Of a stretch of 64,000 nt of DNA, positions 49,259 through 58,124 are shown in pieces (the stretch's first letter is position 1; every line of letters begins with the position of its first letter). The notes beneath the pieces are model-generated. The model saw only the letters and a program-made list of their open reading frames with translations, was not told where the DNA came from and searched no databases. The position numbers and the translations under genes were made by a program. This DNA is from Antrihabitans cavernicola (GTDB taxonomy: Bacteria > Actinomycetota > Actinomycetes > Mycobacteriales > Mycobacteriaceae): assembly GCF_008297975.1 (NCBI RefSeq), contig NZ_VLNY01000014.1, forward strand, positions 1-64,000. The letters are read 5' to 3'.

Positions 49259-50365
49259 ATGAAAACCAAAGCAGCAGTACTGATGGCAGCCGGAAAGCCT
49301 TTCGAGATCATGGAACTCGATCTGGACGGGCCGGGACCGGGCGAGGTATTGATCAAGTTCGTCGCCGCCGGACTGTGTCACTCGGATCTCCATCTCACCG
49401 ACGGGGACCTGCCACCGCGATTCCCGATGGTCGGCGGCCACGAGGGCTCGGGCATCATCGAAGAAATCGGTCCCGGTGTCACCAAGGTCAAACCAGGCGA
49501 TCACGTCGTCTGCAGCTTCATTCCCAACTGCGGAACCTGCCGCTACTGCGCAACGGGGCACCAATCGTTGTGCGACCTCGGCGCGACCATCCTGGAGGGC
49601 TGCCTGCCCGACGGCACCTTCCGATTCCACGGTGGCGGTGAGGATTTCGGCGGCATGTGCATGCTCGGTACCTTCTCCGAACGCGCAACCATCTCGCAGC
49701 ACTCGGTGGTGAAGGTCGACGACTGGCTGCCGCTGGAGAAGGCAGTACTGGTGGGCTGCGGCGTCCCGACCGGCTGGGGTACCGCTGTGTACGCGGGCAA
49801 CGTGCGAGCCGGCGACACCGTGGTGATCTACGGCATCGGCGGGATCGGCATCAACTCGGTTCAGGGCGCCGTGCACGCAGGCGCCAAATACGTGATCGTG
49901 GTGGATCCGATCGACTTCAAACGCGAGACGGCACTGAAATTCGGTGCGACACATGCCTTTGCAGACGCGGCGAGTGCGCAGGAGAAGATCACCGAACTCA
50001 CCTGGGGTCAGGGAGCGGATGCCGCGCTGATCGTGGTCGGTACGGTCGACGAGGACGTGGTCTCTGCAGCGACGGCCGCGATCGGCAAGGGCGGAACGGT
50101 CGTCATCACCGGGCTTGCCGCTCCGGAGAAGCTGACGGTCCACGTCTCGGGCCTCGACCTGACGCTGAACGAGAAGACCATCAAGGGCGCACTGTTCGGA
50201 TCGGCGAATCCGCAATACGACATCGTGCGGCTGCTTCGCCTCTACGACTCGGGCCAGTTGAAGCTCGACGAGTTGGTGACCAACACTTACACCCTCGAGC
50301 AGGTGAACGAGGGCTACCAGGATCTACGCGACGGCAAGAACATTCGCGGGGTGATCCACTACTGA
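49259..50365 (+). CDS. Zinc NDMA-dependent alcohol dehydrogenase (mycofactocin-linked)
   Basis: This 368-residue protein is a zinc MDR dehydrogenase of the family that reduces NDMA in vitro: catalytic zinc GLCHSDLH and [10 protein letters not shown], structural zinc [18 protein letters not shown] fold [16 protein letters not shown]. Genomes with this family carry mycofactocin genes, and the enzyme holds NAD without exchange. It is encoded in the same window as mftABC and mftM. Paired with the upstream aldehyde dehydrogenase. AAGGAG precedes the ATG. Confidence 0.88.
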   Translation: MKTKAAVLMAAGKPFEIMELDLDGPGPGEVLIKFVAAGLCHSDLHLTDGDLPPRFPMVGGHEGSGIIEEIGPGVTKVKPGDHVVCSFIPNCGTCRYCATGHQSLCDLGATILEGCLPDGTFRFHGGGEDFGGMCMLGTFSERATISQHSVVKVDDWLPLEKAVLVGCGVPTGWGTAVYAGNVRAGDTVVIYGIGGIGINSVQGAVHAGAKYVIVVDPIDFKRETALKFGATHAFADAASAQEKITELTWGQGADAALIVVGTVDEDVVSAATAAIGKGGTVVITGLAAPEKLTVHVSGLDLTLNEKTIKGALFGSANPQYDIVRLLRLYDSGQLKLDELVTNTYTLEQVNEGYQDLRDGKNIRGVIHY

Positions 50366-50374
50366 GATCCGGTG

Positions 50375-50824
50375 CTAGTCGCCCGTGGCCGTGAGGTTCT
50401 GCAATCGCACCTGGCCGCGGGCGATCGTGCGCTCCTGCTCGTCGGTGATGTACACCTGCCACAGCTGCTGTGACCGGCCGCGGTGAATCGGGGTCGCTTC
50501 GCCGAAGAGCTTCCCCGTGCTGACCGCACGCAAGAAATCGGTGTTGTTGTTCACGCCGACCACCCGGCCGCGCTCGCCGAACCACGTGGCTCCGGCAACA
50601 CTTGCCAGCGACTCCACCACCGAGCAGTGCACGCCCCCATGGACGATCCCGTTCGGTTGATGCATCGCGGGCCCGACCGTCCATTGCGCTCGCACCCGAT
50701 CGCCGCTCACTTCGGTGAATCGCAATCCGATCACGCCGTCGAACCCCTGCCCCGTCCATTTGGTCATCTCTTCGGGGGTCACAGCGGCAACACTCGGATG
50801 GGTCGGTCCGTCGCTCTCGGTCAC
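50375..50824 (-). CDS. PaaI-type hotdog thioesterase
   Basis: This 149-residue protein has the hotdog-fold thioesterase core MHQPNGIVHGGVHCSVVESL and NNNTDFLRAVSTGKL. Members hydrolyse acyl-CoA or aromatic acyl-CoA. It converges on the alcohol dehydrogenase gene (stops 9 bp apart). A similar gene neighbours the BlaI pair in M. tuberculosis (Rv1847), which suggests common ancestry of the block. Confidence 0.82.
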   Translation of the reverse strand: MTESDGPTHPSVAAVTPEEMTKWTGQGFDGVIGLRFTEVSGDRVRAQWTVGPAMHQPNGIVHGGVHCSVVESLASVAGATWFGERGRVVGVNNNTDFLRAVSTGKLFGEATPIHRGRSQQLWQVYITDEQERTIARGQVRLQNLTATGD

Positions 50825-50887
50825 GCGCGTCTCCTGTCGATGCGAGAAATTGTTCTCTCAGCAGTACACGACGCCGCAAGGAAAAGT

Positions 50888-50928
50888 GCGACGGGCCCCG
50901 CACCGGTAATCGGTAGGAGGCCCGTCGC
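50888..50928. terminator. Hairpin with 10-bp stem upstream of the thioesterase
   Basis: GCGACGGGCC (50888-50897) pairs with GGCCCGTCGC (50919-50928) around a 21-base loop that has a smaller internal ACCGGT palindrome. It is between the thioesterase start and the FhuF-like gene stop and may end the latter's transcript. Confidence 0.5.
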
Positions 50929-50992
50929 GGGAAGGACCGGGGGTCTCTGCAGCCCTCAGGACTCCGGCTCGGTCCGTTCGTCTGTTGCGACT

Positions 50993-51011
50993 ATAGGCAA
51001 GGCTGCCCTAA
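50993..51011. promoter_or_regulatory. IdeR/DtxR-like box, second copy
   Basis: ATAGGCAAGGCTGCCCTAA matches the IdeR 19-bp consensus at 14 positions by eye and abuts the FhuF-like stop. It lies upstream of the minus-strand thioesterase. Its role is unclear. Confidence 0.4.
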
Positions 51012-51716
51012 CTACGCAACTCTTTCGCGGCGAACAGGCACACCGACAGCCGTCATCGCATCGAGGATGCCTTGACCGCGGCGCGCCGCGCGCGATTCGG
51101 CCGAGTTCGCAAGGATCGGCACGTAGGTCGCAGCACCGACGATCGCTTCCCCGACGATCGACCAGAATCGCTGCCGGTCGAAGTCCACACACTCGTCGAG
51201 GCGCTCGAGCACGGCATCCAACGACGTGATGCAGCGATGAGCAAGCCAAACGAACAACGCTTCCTCGCACGGCAACGTCACGGTGCCGGGATCACCCGCG
51301 AAAACGTCGTCGGGCAACACCCGGATCGTCGTGTCATCGACTCCGGCCCAATCGATTCCACCGTCGCTGTCCATGTGGATCCACAGATTCTCGATACCCG
51401 GATCCCAGGCGCGGCCGTCCAGCACGACGGATGCGACGACTCGACCCACGATCGCGTGGATCAACGACGTCGCCACCGCCACAGCTGCCGCGTCGTTGCT
51501 CAACATCTCTTCGGAGGCCCGCGCATACATCTTCTCGATTCGGCCCCCGTCCAGACCTGGCTGCAAACGCCACCACCGCCGCTTGCCCTGATCGGCCATC
51601 GCCGCAACGGCGTACACCCGGGGGCATTCCGGGTAGAGCCTGCGCAGCCTGTCGGACGCATCCACAAATACCGACTCCCGTCGGCGGATCGGCGATGCGG
51701 TCGCGGCGTCGAACAT
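51012..51716 (-). CDS. FhuF-like protein lacking Fe-S cysteines
   Basis: This 234-residue protein is divergent from a FecCD importer. Its middle, SLIHAIVGRVVASVVLDGRA and NLWIHMDSDGGIDWAG, resembles the conserved part of actinobacterial FhuF-like siderophore-iron reductases, but the C-terminal CCxxxxxxxxxxC cluster that binds 2Fe-2S is absent. An iron role is supported by the adjacent IdeR-like boxes and ABC importer. GAGGAG precedes the ATG. Family call is tentative. Confidence 0.5.
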   Translation of the reverse strand: MFDAATASPIRRRESVFVDASDRLRRLYPECPRVYAVAAMADQGKRRWWRLQPGLDGGRIEKMYARASEEMLSNDAAAVAVATSLIHAIVGRVVASVVLDGRAWDPGIENLWIHMDSDGGIDWAGVDDTTIRVLPDDVFAGDPGTVTLPCEEALFVWLAHRCITSLDAVLERLDECVDFDRQRFWSIVGEAIVGAATYVPILANSAESRAARRGQGILDAMTAVGVPVRRERVA

Positions 51717-51745
51717 CGGGGCACTCCTCGGGTCGGCGATTGAAG

Positions 51746-51764
51746 ATAGGTTAGGCTTACCAGA
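51746..51764. promoter_or_regulatory. IdeR/DtxR iron box before the siderophore importer
   Basis: ATAGGTTAGGCTTACCAGA matches the IdeR consensus (TTAGGTTAGGCTAACCTAA) at 15 of 19 positions. It lies in the divergent region between the FhuF-like gene and the importer operon, so iron should repress both. Confidence 0.75.
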
Positions 51765-51820
51765 CAAATATGTGGGATGCACCCCTTCCCCGCACCGAAT
51801 GCGCCAGGAGCACCCCGACC

Positions 51821-52849
51821 GTGACTCTCGACTCGACCACGCGGATCACTGCCGCCCGACGTCGACGCCTTCTCGGCCTCGGCGTCGTGCTCGCACTACT
51901 GGTCGTTGCTGTCGCCGCCAGCGTTGCGATCGGCGCACAACCCTTGGGGCTCGGTCAGATTCGGCACGCGCTGCTCGATCCCACCGGCTCCGACGCAGAC
52001 CGGATCGTTCGTGAGCTCCGGGTCCCACGCACTGGGCTCGCCTTGATCGTCGGCATCGCACTCGGCGTGGTCGGCGCCTTGATTCAGGCTCACACACGCA
52101 ACCCGCTCGCGGACGCCGGACTTCTCGGACTGAACGCAGGTGCCGCCTTCCTTGTCGTCCTCGCGATTCACTTGTTCGGACTCACCGCATCCAGCCAGTA
52201 CCTGTGGTTCGCGTTTGCGGGATCGTTCCTGGCCAGCATCGTCGTGTTCGGCACCTCGTCGATAGGCAACGGAAAAGCCAGTCCGCTCAGCCTCGCGCTG
52301 GCCGGTGCCGCAGTCACGTTCTTTCTGCAGGCGATGACCAACGCCGTCGTCCTCAGCAACACGATCGCACTGGACACCTTTCGATTCTGGATCGTCGGAT
52401 CGACTGCCGGTCGTGGCCTCGACGTGTTCTGGCAGGTTTTGCCGTTCCTCGTCGTCGGCGTGGTCATCGCGCTGGCGACAACGCCCAGCCTGAACACTCT
52501 CAGCCTCGGCGAGGACGTCGCGCGCTCGCTCGGCACCAATGTCGCACTGAGTCGGGGCATCGGGATCCTCGCGATCACACTCCTCGCGGGCGGTGCGACA
52601 GCCGCGTGCGGACCGATCGTGTTCGTCGGTCTGGTCGTCCCGCACATTGCTCGGGCGATCACCGGGCCCGACTATCGCTGGCTCGTTCCCTACGCCGGGT
52701 TGATCGGCGGACTCCTACTCCTGATCGCAGACGTGATCGGGCGAGTGGTCGTGCGGCCGAGCGAACTGCAGGTCGGGATCGTGCTCGCAATTGTCGGCGC
52801 ACCGTTCTTCATCGCCATCGTGCGACGCCGAAAGTTGGTCAGCCTGTGA
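51821..52849 (+). CDS. FecCD-type iron-siderophore ABC permease 1
   Basis: This 342-residue membrane protein has about nine hydrophobic segments and the FecCD/BtuC features RELRVPRTGLALIVGIALGV and LLADVIGRV. The GTG start was chosen for the AGGAG ten bases upstream; an ATG 17 codons earlier would overlap the iron box region. Its stop overlaps the next permease start (GTGA). With permease 2 and the ATPase it should import a ferric siderophore; the binding lipoprotein is not in the window. Confidence 0.85.
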   Translation: MTLDSTTRITAARRRRLLGLGVVLALLVVAVAASVAIGAQPLGLGQIRHALLDPTGSDADRIVRELRVPRTGLALIVGIALGVVGALIQAHTRNPLADAGLLGLNAGAAFLVVLAIHLFGLTASSQYLWFAFAGSFLASIVVFGTSSIGNGKASPLSLALAGAAVTFFLQAMTNAVVLSNTIALDTFRFWIVGSTAGRGLDVFWQVLPFLVVGVVIALATTPSLNTLSLGEDVARSLGTNVALSRGIGILAITLLAGGATAACGPIVFVGLVVPHIARAITGPDYRWLVPYAGLIGGLLLLIADVIGRVVVRPSELQVGIVLAIVGAPFFIAIVRRRKLVSL

Positions 52850-53901
52850 GCATCGACTCCCGTCCCGCGCTCCGGGTCGGGCCCGTTTCGGTGGTGCGAC
52901 GGCCTGCGATGGTGGCCGTCACGCTGATTCTCGCCGGCGTGCTCGCAATCGCGTTGTGCGTCAACATCGGTCGAGGAGACCTCCCGCTGTCGATCACCGA
53001 CGTGACAGACATCCTGTTCGGCGGAGGAACTCGCGCACAGCGTTTCATCGTGCTGGACCTGCGCTTGCCTCGCGCAGCGACGGGTCTCGCGGTCGGTGCG
53101 GCGCTGGGTATCGCGGGCGCACTCTCCCAATCCATCCTGCGCAATCCGTTGGCAAGTCCGGACCTGCTCGGCATCACGTCAGGAGCCGGGGTGGCGGCGG
53201 TCGCGCTGATCGTTGCGGGAACAGGTTCGGCCACAGGCCTTTTCGCGACGATCGGACTTCCGATGGCTGCGTTGGGTGGTGCCGTGCTCACTGCGGTCGC
53301 TATCTATCTGCTTGCCTGGCGAAACGGCGTCGACGGCTACCGCCTGGTGTTGATCGGCATCGGTGTGAACGCCATGTTGGTCGCCGTCATCAGCTGGCTG
53401 TTGGTCAACGCCGACATCGCCGACGTTGCCACCGCCCAGAAGTGGCTCAACGGCTCGCTCGTCGACGGCGACTGGACGACGCTGTGGCCCGTTGCCGCAG
53501 GCCTCGCCGTCGCGGGAGGCGTTGCACTGCTGTCGGTCTCGACACTCGGAGTCATCCGCCTCGGCGACGACAAGGCGCGATCACTCGGCGTCGCCCTACA
53601 ATCTCGCCAAGGGATACTCCTGCTCGCGTCGGTGATTCTTGCGGCGGTCGCCACCTCCGCTGCTGGCCCGGTCGGCTTCGTCGCTCTCGCGGCACCGCAG
53701 ATCGCCCGACGTGTCCTGCGGTCCGCGGGCGAGCCGATCATCGGGTCTGCGCTGGTCGGCGCGATCTTGGTGGTCGGCAGTGACGTGATCGCGCGAACCT
53801 TGCTTCCGGTGGCATTGCCCGCAGGGATCGTCACCTCCGCACTCGGCGGACCGTTCCTGCTCTATCTGCTCGTTCGCAACAACCGGAAGGTGTCGGCATG
53901 A
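52846..53901 (+). CDS. FecCD-type iron-siderophore ABC permease 2
   Basis: This 351-residue permease has the family motif DLRLPRAATGLAVGAALGIA and PLASPDLLGIT, and multiple membrane segments. The GTG start overlaps the previous gene and its stop overlaps the ATPase gene (ATGA). It forms a heterodimer with permease 1. Confidence 0.87.
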   Translation: MSIDSRPALRVGPVSVVRRPAMVAVTLILAGVLAIALCVNIGRGDLPLSITDVTDILFGGGTRAQRFIVLDLRLPRAATGLAVGAALGIAGALSQSILRNPLASPDLLGITSGAGVAAVALIVAGTGSATGLFATIGLPMAALGGAVLTAVAIYLLAWRNGVDGYRLVLIGIGVNAMLVAVISWLLVNADIADVATAQKWLNGSLVDGDWTTLWPVAAGLAVAGGVALLSVSTLGVIRLGDDKARSLGVALQSRQGILLLASVILAAVATSAAGPVGFVALAAPQIARRVLRSAGEPIIGSALVGAILVVGSDVIARTLLPVALPAGIVTSALGGPFLLYLLVRNNRKVSA

Positions 53902-54773
53902 CGGCAAGCTCCGCGCCCTCGACGACGAACCACAGGACGATAAAACACAGTCTGTCGGCCACCGCCGTCTCCCTGGGATACGGCGATCGCGTGGTGGTCG
54001 ACGGTCTCGACGTCGACATTGCGGCAGGCGTGGTGACCACGATCATCGGCCCCAACGGCTGCGGAAAGTCGACGTTGATACGCGCTCTCGGCCGATTGCT
54101 CCGGCCGAAGGCGGGCTCGGTCCTGCTCGACGGCAACGCCATCTCCTCGATGAAGACCCGTGACGTCGCGCGGATTCTCGGGGTACTCCCCCAATCGCCC
54201 GTCGCGCCGGAAGGCATCACCGTCGCCGATCTCGTCGCGCGTGGCCGACACCCACATCAGTCCTGGATCCGCCAATGGTCCTCCGACGACGAAGGCGCGG
54301 TTGCCGACGCTCTGAGCCTCACCGGCATAGCCGACCTCGCCGACCGCCCGATCGACGAACTGTCCGGCGGCCAACGTCAGCGGGCCTGGATCTCGATGGC
54401 GCTCGCGCAAGGAACCGACATTCTGCTGCTCGACGAGCCGACGACGTTCCTCGATCTCGCACACTCCGTCGACGTGCTGGACCTGGTCGATCGGTTACAC
54501 GAGGAACTGGGCCGCACGGTCGTCATGGTGCTGCACGATCTCAATCTCGCCATCCGCTACAGCGACCGGCTCATCGTCATGTCGAAGGGCGCAATCGTCG
54601 CATCGGGGTCGCCGAAGGAGGTCATCTCCGCCGAACTGCTCGCCGAGGTGTTCGACCTGTCCGCGACAGTCATCGACGATCCGGTGTCGGATCGGCCCCT
54701 GATCGTCCCGATCGGAACCCGGCACGTATACGGCGCTGTCGGCGGTCCTGTCGCGCACCGAGCCGAACTATGA
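53898..54773 (+). CDS. FecE-type ABC ATPase for iron-siderophore uptake
   Basis: This 291-residue ATPase has Walker A IGPNGCGKSTL, signature LSGGQRQRAW, Walker B ILLLDEPTTFLD and the switch His in VLHDLNLA. It powers the FecCD permeases. It is the last gene of the operon; the next gene, blaI, is separately controlled by a dyad at 54800-54816. Confidence 0.9.
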   Translation: MTASSAPSTTNHRTIKHSLSATAVSLGYGDRVVVDGLDVDIAAGVVTTIIGPNGCGKSTLIRALGRLLRPKAGSVLLDGNAISSMKTRDVARILGVLPQSPVAPEGITVADLVARGRHPHQSWIRQWSSDDEGAVADALSLTGIADLADRPIDELSGGQRQRAWISMALAQGTDILLLDEPTTFLDLAHSVDVLDLVDRLHEELGRTVVMVLHDLNLAIRYSDRLIVMSKGAIVASGSPKEVISAELLAEVFDLSATVIDDPVSDRPLIVPIGTRHVYGAVGGPVAHRAEL

Positions 54774-54799
54774 CCATTACCACACTCGATTTTCTTAGA

Positions 54800-54816
54800 T
54801 ACGACAACATGTAGTA
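54800..54816. promoter_or_regulatory. BlaI-type operator dyad
   Basis: TACGACAACATGTAGTA is an inverted repeat of TAC(G/T)ACA around a three-base centre, like mycobacterial BlaI operators. It lies 35 bp before the blaI-like start and probably mediates autoregulation. Confidence 0.65.
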
Positions 54817-54851
54817 CGCAATTGCGTCGGACCGAACGTAGAATCGGTCAA

Positions 54852-55268
54852 ATGGCAGGTTTGGGCGAGCTAGAACGAGCAGTAATGGATCACCTGTGGG
54901 CATCCACGGAACCGCAGACGGTACGACAGGTGCACGAAGCCCTTGCCGCACATCGAGAGCTGGCTTACACGACGGTGATGACCGTGTTGCAGCGGCTCGC
55001 GAAGAAGGACCTCGTCAGCCAGCAACGCGATGATCGCGCCCACCGCTATGCGCCCATGCACGGTCGCGACGAGTTGGTCGCCAGCCTCATGGTGGACGCA
55101 CTGCAGCAGGCAGATCAATCCGGTAGCCGCGAGGCGGCCCTGGTTCACTTCGTCGGGCAGGTCGGCCCGAGTGAAGCCGACGCCCTTCGCGAGGCGCTCG
55201 CGCAACTGGAAAAGTCCGAGGCGGCCAAGGTCTCCCAACGCGGTCAAGCGCCGCCATCGGACGGTTAG
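54852..55268 (+). CDS. blaI: BlaI/MecI-family repressor
   Basis: This 138-residue protein has a BlaI winged helix (GELERAVMDHLWASTEPQTV, then YTTVMTVLQRLAKKDLVSQQ) and a helical dimerisation tail. BlaI controls beta-lactamase and respiratory genes in mycobacteria and is inactivated by proteolysis through its M56 partner, encoded 63 bp downstream. No beta-lactamase gene is in the window. Confidence 0.85.
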   Translation: MAGLGELERAVMDHLWASTEPQTVRQVHEALAAHRELAYTTVMTVLQRLAKKDLVSQQRDDRAHRYAPMHGRDELVASLMVDALQQADQSGSREAALVHFVGQVGPSEADALREALAQLEKSEAAKVSQRGQAPPSDG

Positions 55269-55331
55269 AGTGACCGCCGTGTCCATCTCGCGCAGATCCG
55301 TCCGGCAAAGCTGTCCGGTGATCATTACGCG

Positions 55332-56282
55332 ATGAACGTCACCGCCCTGGTATTTGCCGTGTTGGCCCTCGTACTCGCGGGTCCGGCACCGGCAGTTCTC
55401 AGCAGGGCAACGTGGACCCATCATTCGCCACGGGCCGCCCTCGTCCTCTGGCAGGCGATCGCGCTGGCCGCGGTCCTGTCCGCGTTCGGGTCCGGTCTGG
55501 CGATCGCCAGTCAGCTCCTGGTTCCCGGCCCCAACGGTCGCCCGACGACCTCACCCACCAGGGAAATCGACGTTCTCGGTGTTCCGCTGTGGACCACCTA
55601 TGTCGTGGTGCTCGCGCTGACCTTGCTGGTCGGTGCTCGCCTGATCTACGCGATTCTGCGGGTGGGCGTCCGGACGCGACGACGCCGTTCGCGCCACCGA
55701 ATGCTGGTGGATCTGCTCGATCGCACCGACGCAGGTGGTGGGTCGCCGCGCTCGTCGGACATCCGGGTATTGCAGGCCGCCGAGCCGATCGCCTACTGCC
55801 TCCCTGGGATCCGGCGACGAGTGGTGTTGAGCGAGGGCACCTTCGCCAACCTCGACGAATCCGAGATCACCGCGATCCTCAGCCACGAGCGATCGCACCT
55901 TCGGGCACGTCACGACTTGGTCCTCGAGGCCTTCACCGCTGTCAACGAGGCCTTTCCCCGCTTCGTGCGCAGCGACTCGGCGCTCGGCTCCGTGCAATTG
56001 CTGATCGAACTACTTGCCGACGATTCCGCTGTGAAGGTCACCGGACCCACTCCCCTTGCCCGGGCGCTCGTGACGTGTTCGCGGTCGACGGCCCCACAAG
56101 GCGCGCTCGCTGCAGGCGGCCCGAACACACTGATCCGCGTCCAGCGTCTCAGCGGCCCGCAGGGCGATGCCCGCAAGTCGTCAGCGGCGTATCTTGCTGC
56201 CGCGGCAATTCTCGTGCTACCGACAATTGCGGTCGCGGTGCCGTGGTTGGTAGAGCTGAATCGGCTGTTCCAGAGCCGGTAG
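55332..56282 (+). CDS. M56-family membrane metallopeptidase (BlaR-like, no sensor domain)
   Basis: This 316-residue protein has about four membrane segments and a cytoplasmic zinc protease motif HERSH (LSHERSHLRARHD). It lacks the penicillin-binding sensor domain of staphylococcal BlaR1, as in the M. tuberculosis Rv1845c type. It should cleave BlaI upon a signal. It forms a pair with the upstream repressor. Confidence 0.85.
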   Translation: MNVTALVFAVLALVLAGPAPAVLSRATWTHHSPRAALVLWQAIALAAVLSAFGSGLAIASQLLVPGPNGRPTTSPTREIDVLGVPLWTTYVVVLALTLLVGARLIYAILRVGVRTRRRRSRHRMLVDLLDRTDAGGGSPRSSDIRVLQAAEPIAYCLPGIRRRVVLSEGTFANLDESEITAILSHERSHLRARHDLVLEAFTAVNEAFPRFVRSDSALGSVQLLIELLADDSAVKVTGPTPLARALVTCSRSTAPQGALAAGGPNTLIRVQRLSGPQGDARKSSAAYLAAAAILVLPTIAVAVPWLVELNRLFQSR

Positions 56283-56368
56283 TACCAAGTAGTCGGAGCA
56301 CCGAGCAGTCGGCCAGGTCACACTCGGGCGACACCCGCGAGACGGCGCCGGTCGCGTAGACTCGACAA

Positions 56369-56405
56369 CGGCCGCCATCGCGGCCGATTTCCATGAAATG
56401 GCCCA
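56369..56405 (+). promoter_or_regulatory. Two mutually exclusive hairpins before the helicase genes
   Basis: CGGCCGC-CATC-GCGGCCG (56369-56386) forms a 7-bp stem followed by ATTT, while the GGCC of its 3' arm could instead pair with a later GGCC around ATTTC-CAT-GAAAT. The alternatives could work as terminator/antiterminator in the leader of the DEAD-box operon or simply end the M56 transcript. Confidence 0.4.
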
Positions 56406-56534
56406 TTCGCCCGTATTTGCGCGTCGACGGACTCGTCGACCGGGCGGAGAGTGCCCAGGCTCGTCCCACTGTGCGTGCTGCATGACAGCTACCGCTCCGC
56501 GACGTGCCCTATGTCCGGAGAGGTACCACCCCGC

Positions 56535-58112
56535 GTGACTAACGCTGTGCAAGATACTGCTGTTCAAGATAATGCTGTTCACGAGACGGCCGCACCGACC
56601 ACACCCGAGATCACCTTCACCGACCTCGGCTTGCCCGACGCCTTGGTGAACGCACTCTCGAAGAACTCCATCACCGTTCCGTCGCCGATTCAGGCGAAGG
56701 CACTCCCCGACGCGCTCGCGGGCCGCAACGTCCTCGGCCGCGCACAGACGGGTTCCGGCAAGACGCTCGCGTTCGGTCTGCCGATGCTCACCCGGCTGGC
56801 GCGCCACACCGATCGCCCCGCTGCCAAGCGTCCCCGCGCACTCGTCCTGGTTCCGACCCGCGAGCTCGCCTTCCAGGTCGTCGAATCGCTCGGCACCTAC
56901 GCGGGTGCACTCGGCCTCACCGTGCGTCCCGCCGTGGGTGGTACGCCGTTCGGCAAGCAGGCCGATCAGCTGCGTCGCGGCGTCGACATCCTCGTCGCCA
57001 CCCCCGGTCGCCTGGGCGATCACCTGCGTCAGGGCACCGCCATACTCGACGCCATCGAGATCACCGCGCTCGACGAAGCAGACCAGATGGCCGACATGGG
57101 CTTCCTCCCCGAAGTGCGCTCCATCCTCGGCGACACGCGAGACGACGGCCAGCGTCTGCTGTTCTCGGCAACCCTGGACCGCGAGGTCCAGTCGTTGGTT
57201 CGCCAGTTCCTGCCCGACCACGTCCAGCACTCCACCGCGGACGGTCGCGCGAGCGTGAACACGATGGACCACTACGTCCTGCTCGTCGACCGCGGCAACA
57301 AGGACAAGGTGCTCGCCGAGATCGGCGCCCGATCGGGCGGTCGCACCATCATGTTCGCCCGCACCAAGCTGGGCTGCGAGGGCATCACGGATCGCCTTCG
57401 CGCAGTGGGCATTGCAGCCGAATCACTGCACGGCGGCAAGGCGCAGAACCAGCGCACCCGCGTGCTCGAGCGTTTCAAGAACGGTCGCACCCCGGTTCTG
57501 GTGGCCACCGACGTCGCCGCCCGCGGCATCCACGTCGACGGGATCGACCTGGTCGTTCACGTGGACCCGCCTGCCGATCACAAGGACTACCTGCACCGAG
57601 CAGGCCGGACCGCTCGCGCAGGCGAGAAGGGCACCGTCGTCGCGATCGTGCTGCCGAACCAGCGCAACATGATGCGCAAGCTCACCTCGATGGCCGGTGT
57701 GAAGACGACGCCGGTGCCGGTTGCACCGGGCTCCGACCAGCTCGCATCGATCACCGGCGCCCAGCAGCCCACCGGAGAACCGTTGCGGCAGAGCGCTTCC
57801 TACACCGATCGCCGCAACTCCTTCGACGGTCGCTCGCGGCCGCCGCGTCGCGAAGGTGGCGGCGGCTACCGCGGCAACGCTCCCCGCGAGGGCGGCTACC
57901 GCGGCGGCGACAGCCAGCGCAGCGAAGGTGGCTACCGCGGCCAGGGCGGGCCTCGCCGCGAGAGCGCGCCACGAGACGGCGGCTTCCGCGCAGAAGGCCG
58001 CCCCGAGCGCCGGGACAGCTCGGCAGCACCGCGCACGTCGGGTGGCTTCCGAGCCCGCACCGGTGACAGCTCGTACGGCGGATTCGAAAGGCGCTCGAAC
58101 CGGAGTGCGTGA
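56535..58112 (+). CDS. DEAD-box RNA helicase with RGG-rich tail
   Basis: This 525-residue helicase has Q-motif region, motif I AQTGSGKT, DEAD in LDEADQMADMGF, SAT in LFSATLD, and HRAGRTARAG. The last ~100 residues are Arg/Gly-rich with repeated GGYRG, an RNA-binding tail. It probably acts in RNA unwinding or degradation, often cold-induced. The GTG start is used because of GGAGAGG upstream; an ATG at 56511 is possible. It is followed after 12 bp by a second helicase. Confidence 0.85.
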   Translation: MTNAVQDTAVQDNAVHETAAPTTPEITFTDLGLPDALVNALSKNSITVPSPIQAKALPDALAGRNVLGRAQTGSGKTLAFGLPMLTRLARHTDRPAAKRPRALVLVPTRELAFQVVESLGTYAGALGLTVRPAVGGTPFGKQADQLRRGVDILVATPGRLGDHLRQGTAILDAIEITALDEADQMADMGFLPEVRSILGDTRDDGQRLLFSATLDREVQSLVRQFLPDHVQHSTADGRASVNTMDHYVLLVDRGNKDKVLAEIGARSGGRTIMFARTKLGCEGITDRLRAVGIAAESLHGGKAQNQRTRVLERFKNGRTPVLVATDVAARGIHVDGIDLVVHVDPPADHKDYLHRAGRTARAGEKGTVVAIVLPNQRNMMRKLTSMAGVKTTPVPVAPGSDQLASITGAQQPTGEPLRQSASYTDRRNSFDGRSRPPRREGGGGYRGNAPREGGYRGGDSQRSEGGYRGQGGPRRESAPRDGGFRAEGRPERRDSSAAPRTSGGFRARTGDSSYGGFERRSNRSA

Positions 58113-58124
58113 GACACCGGGCGC

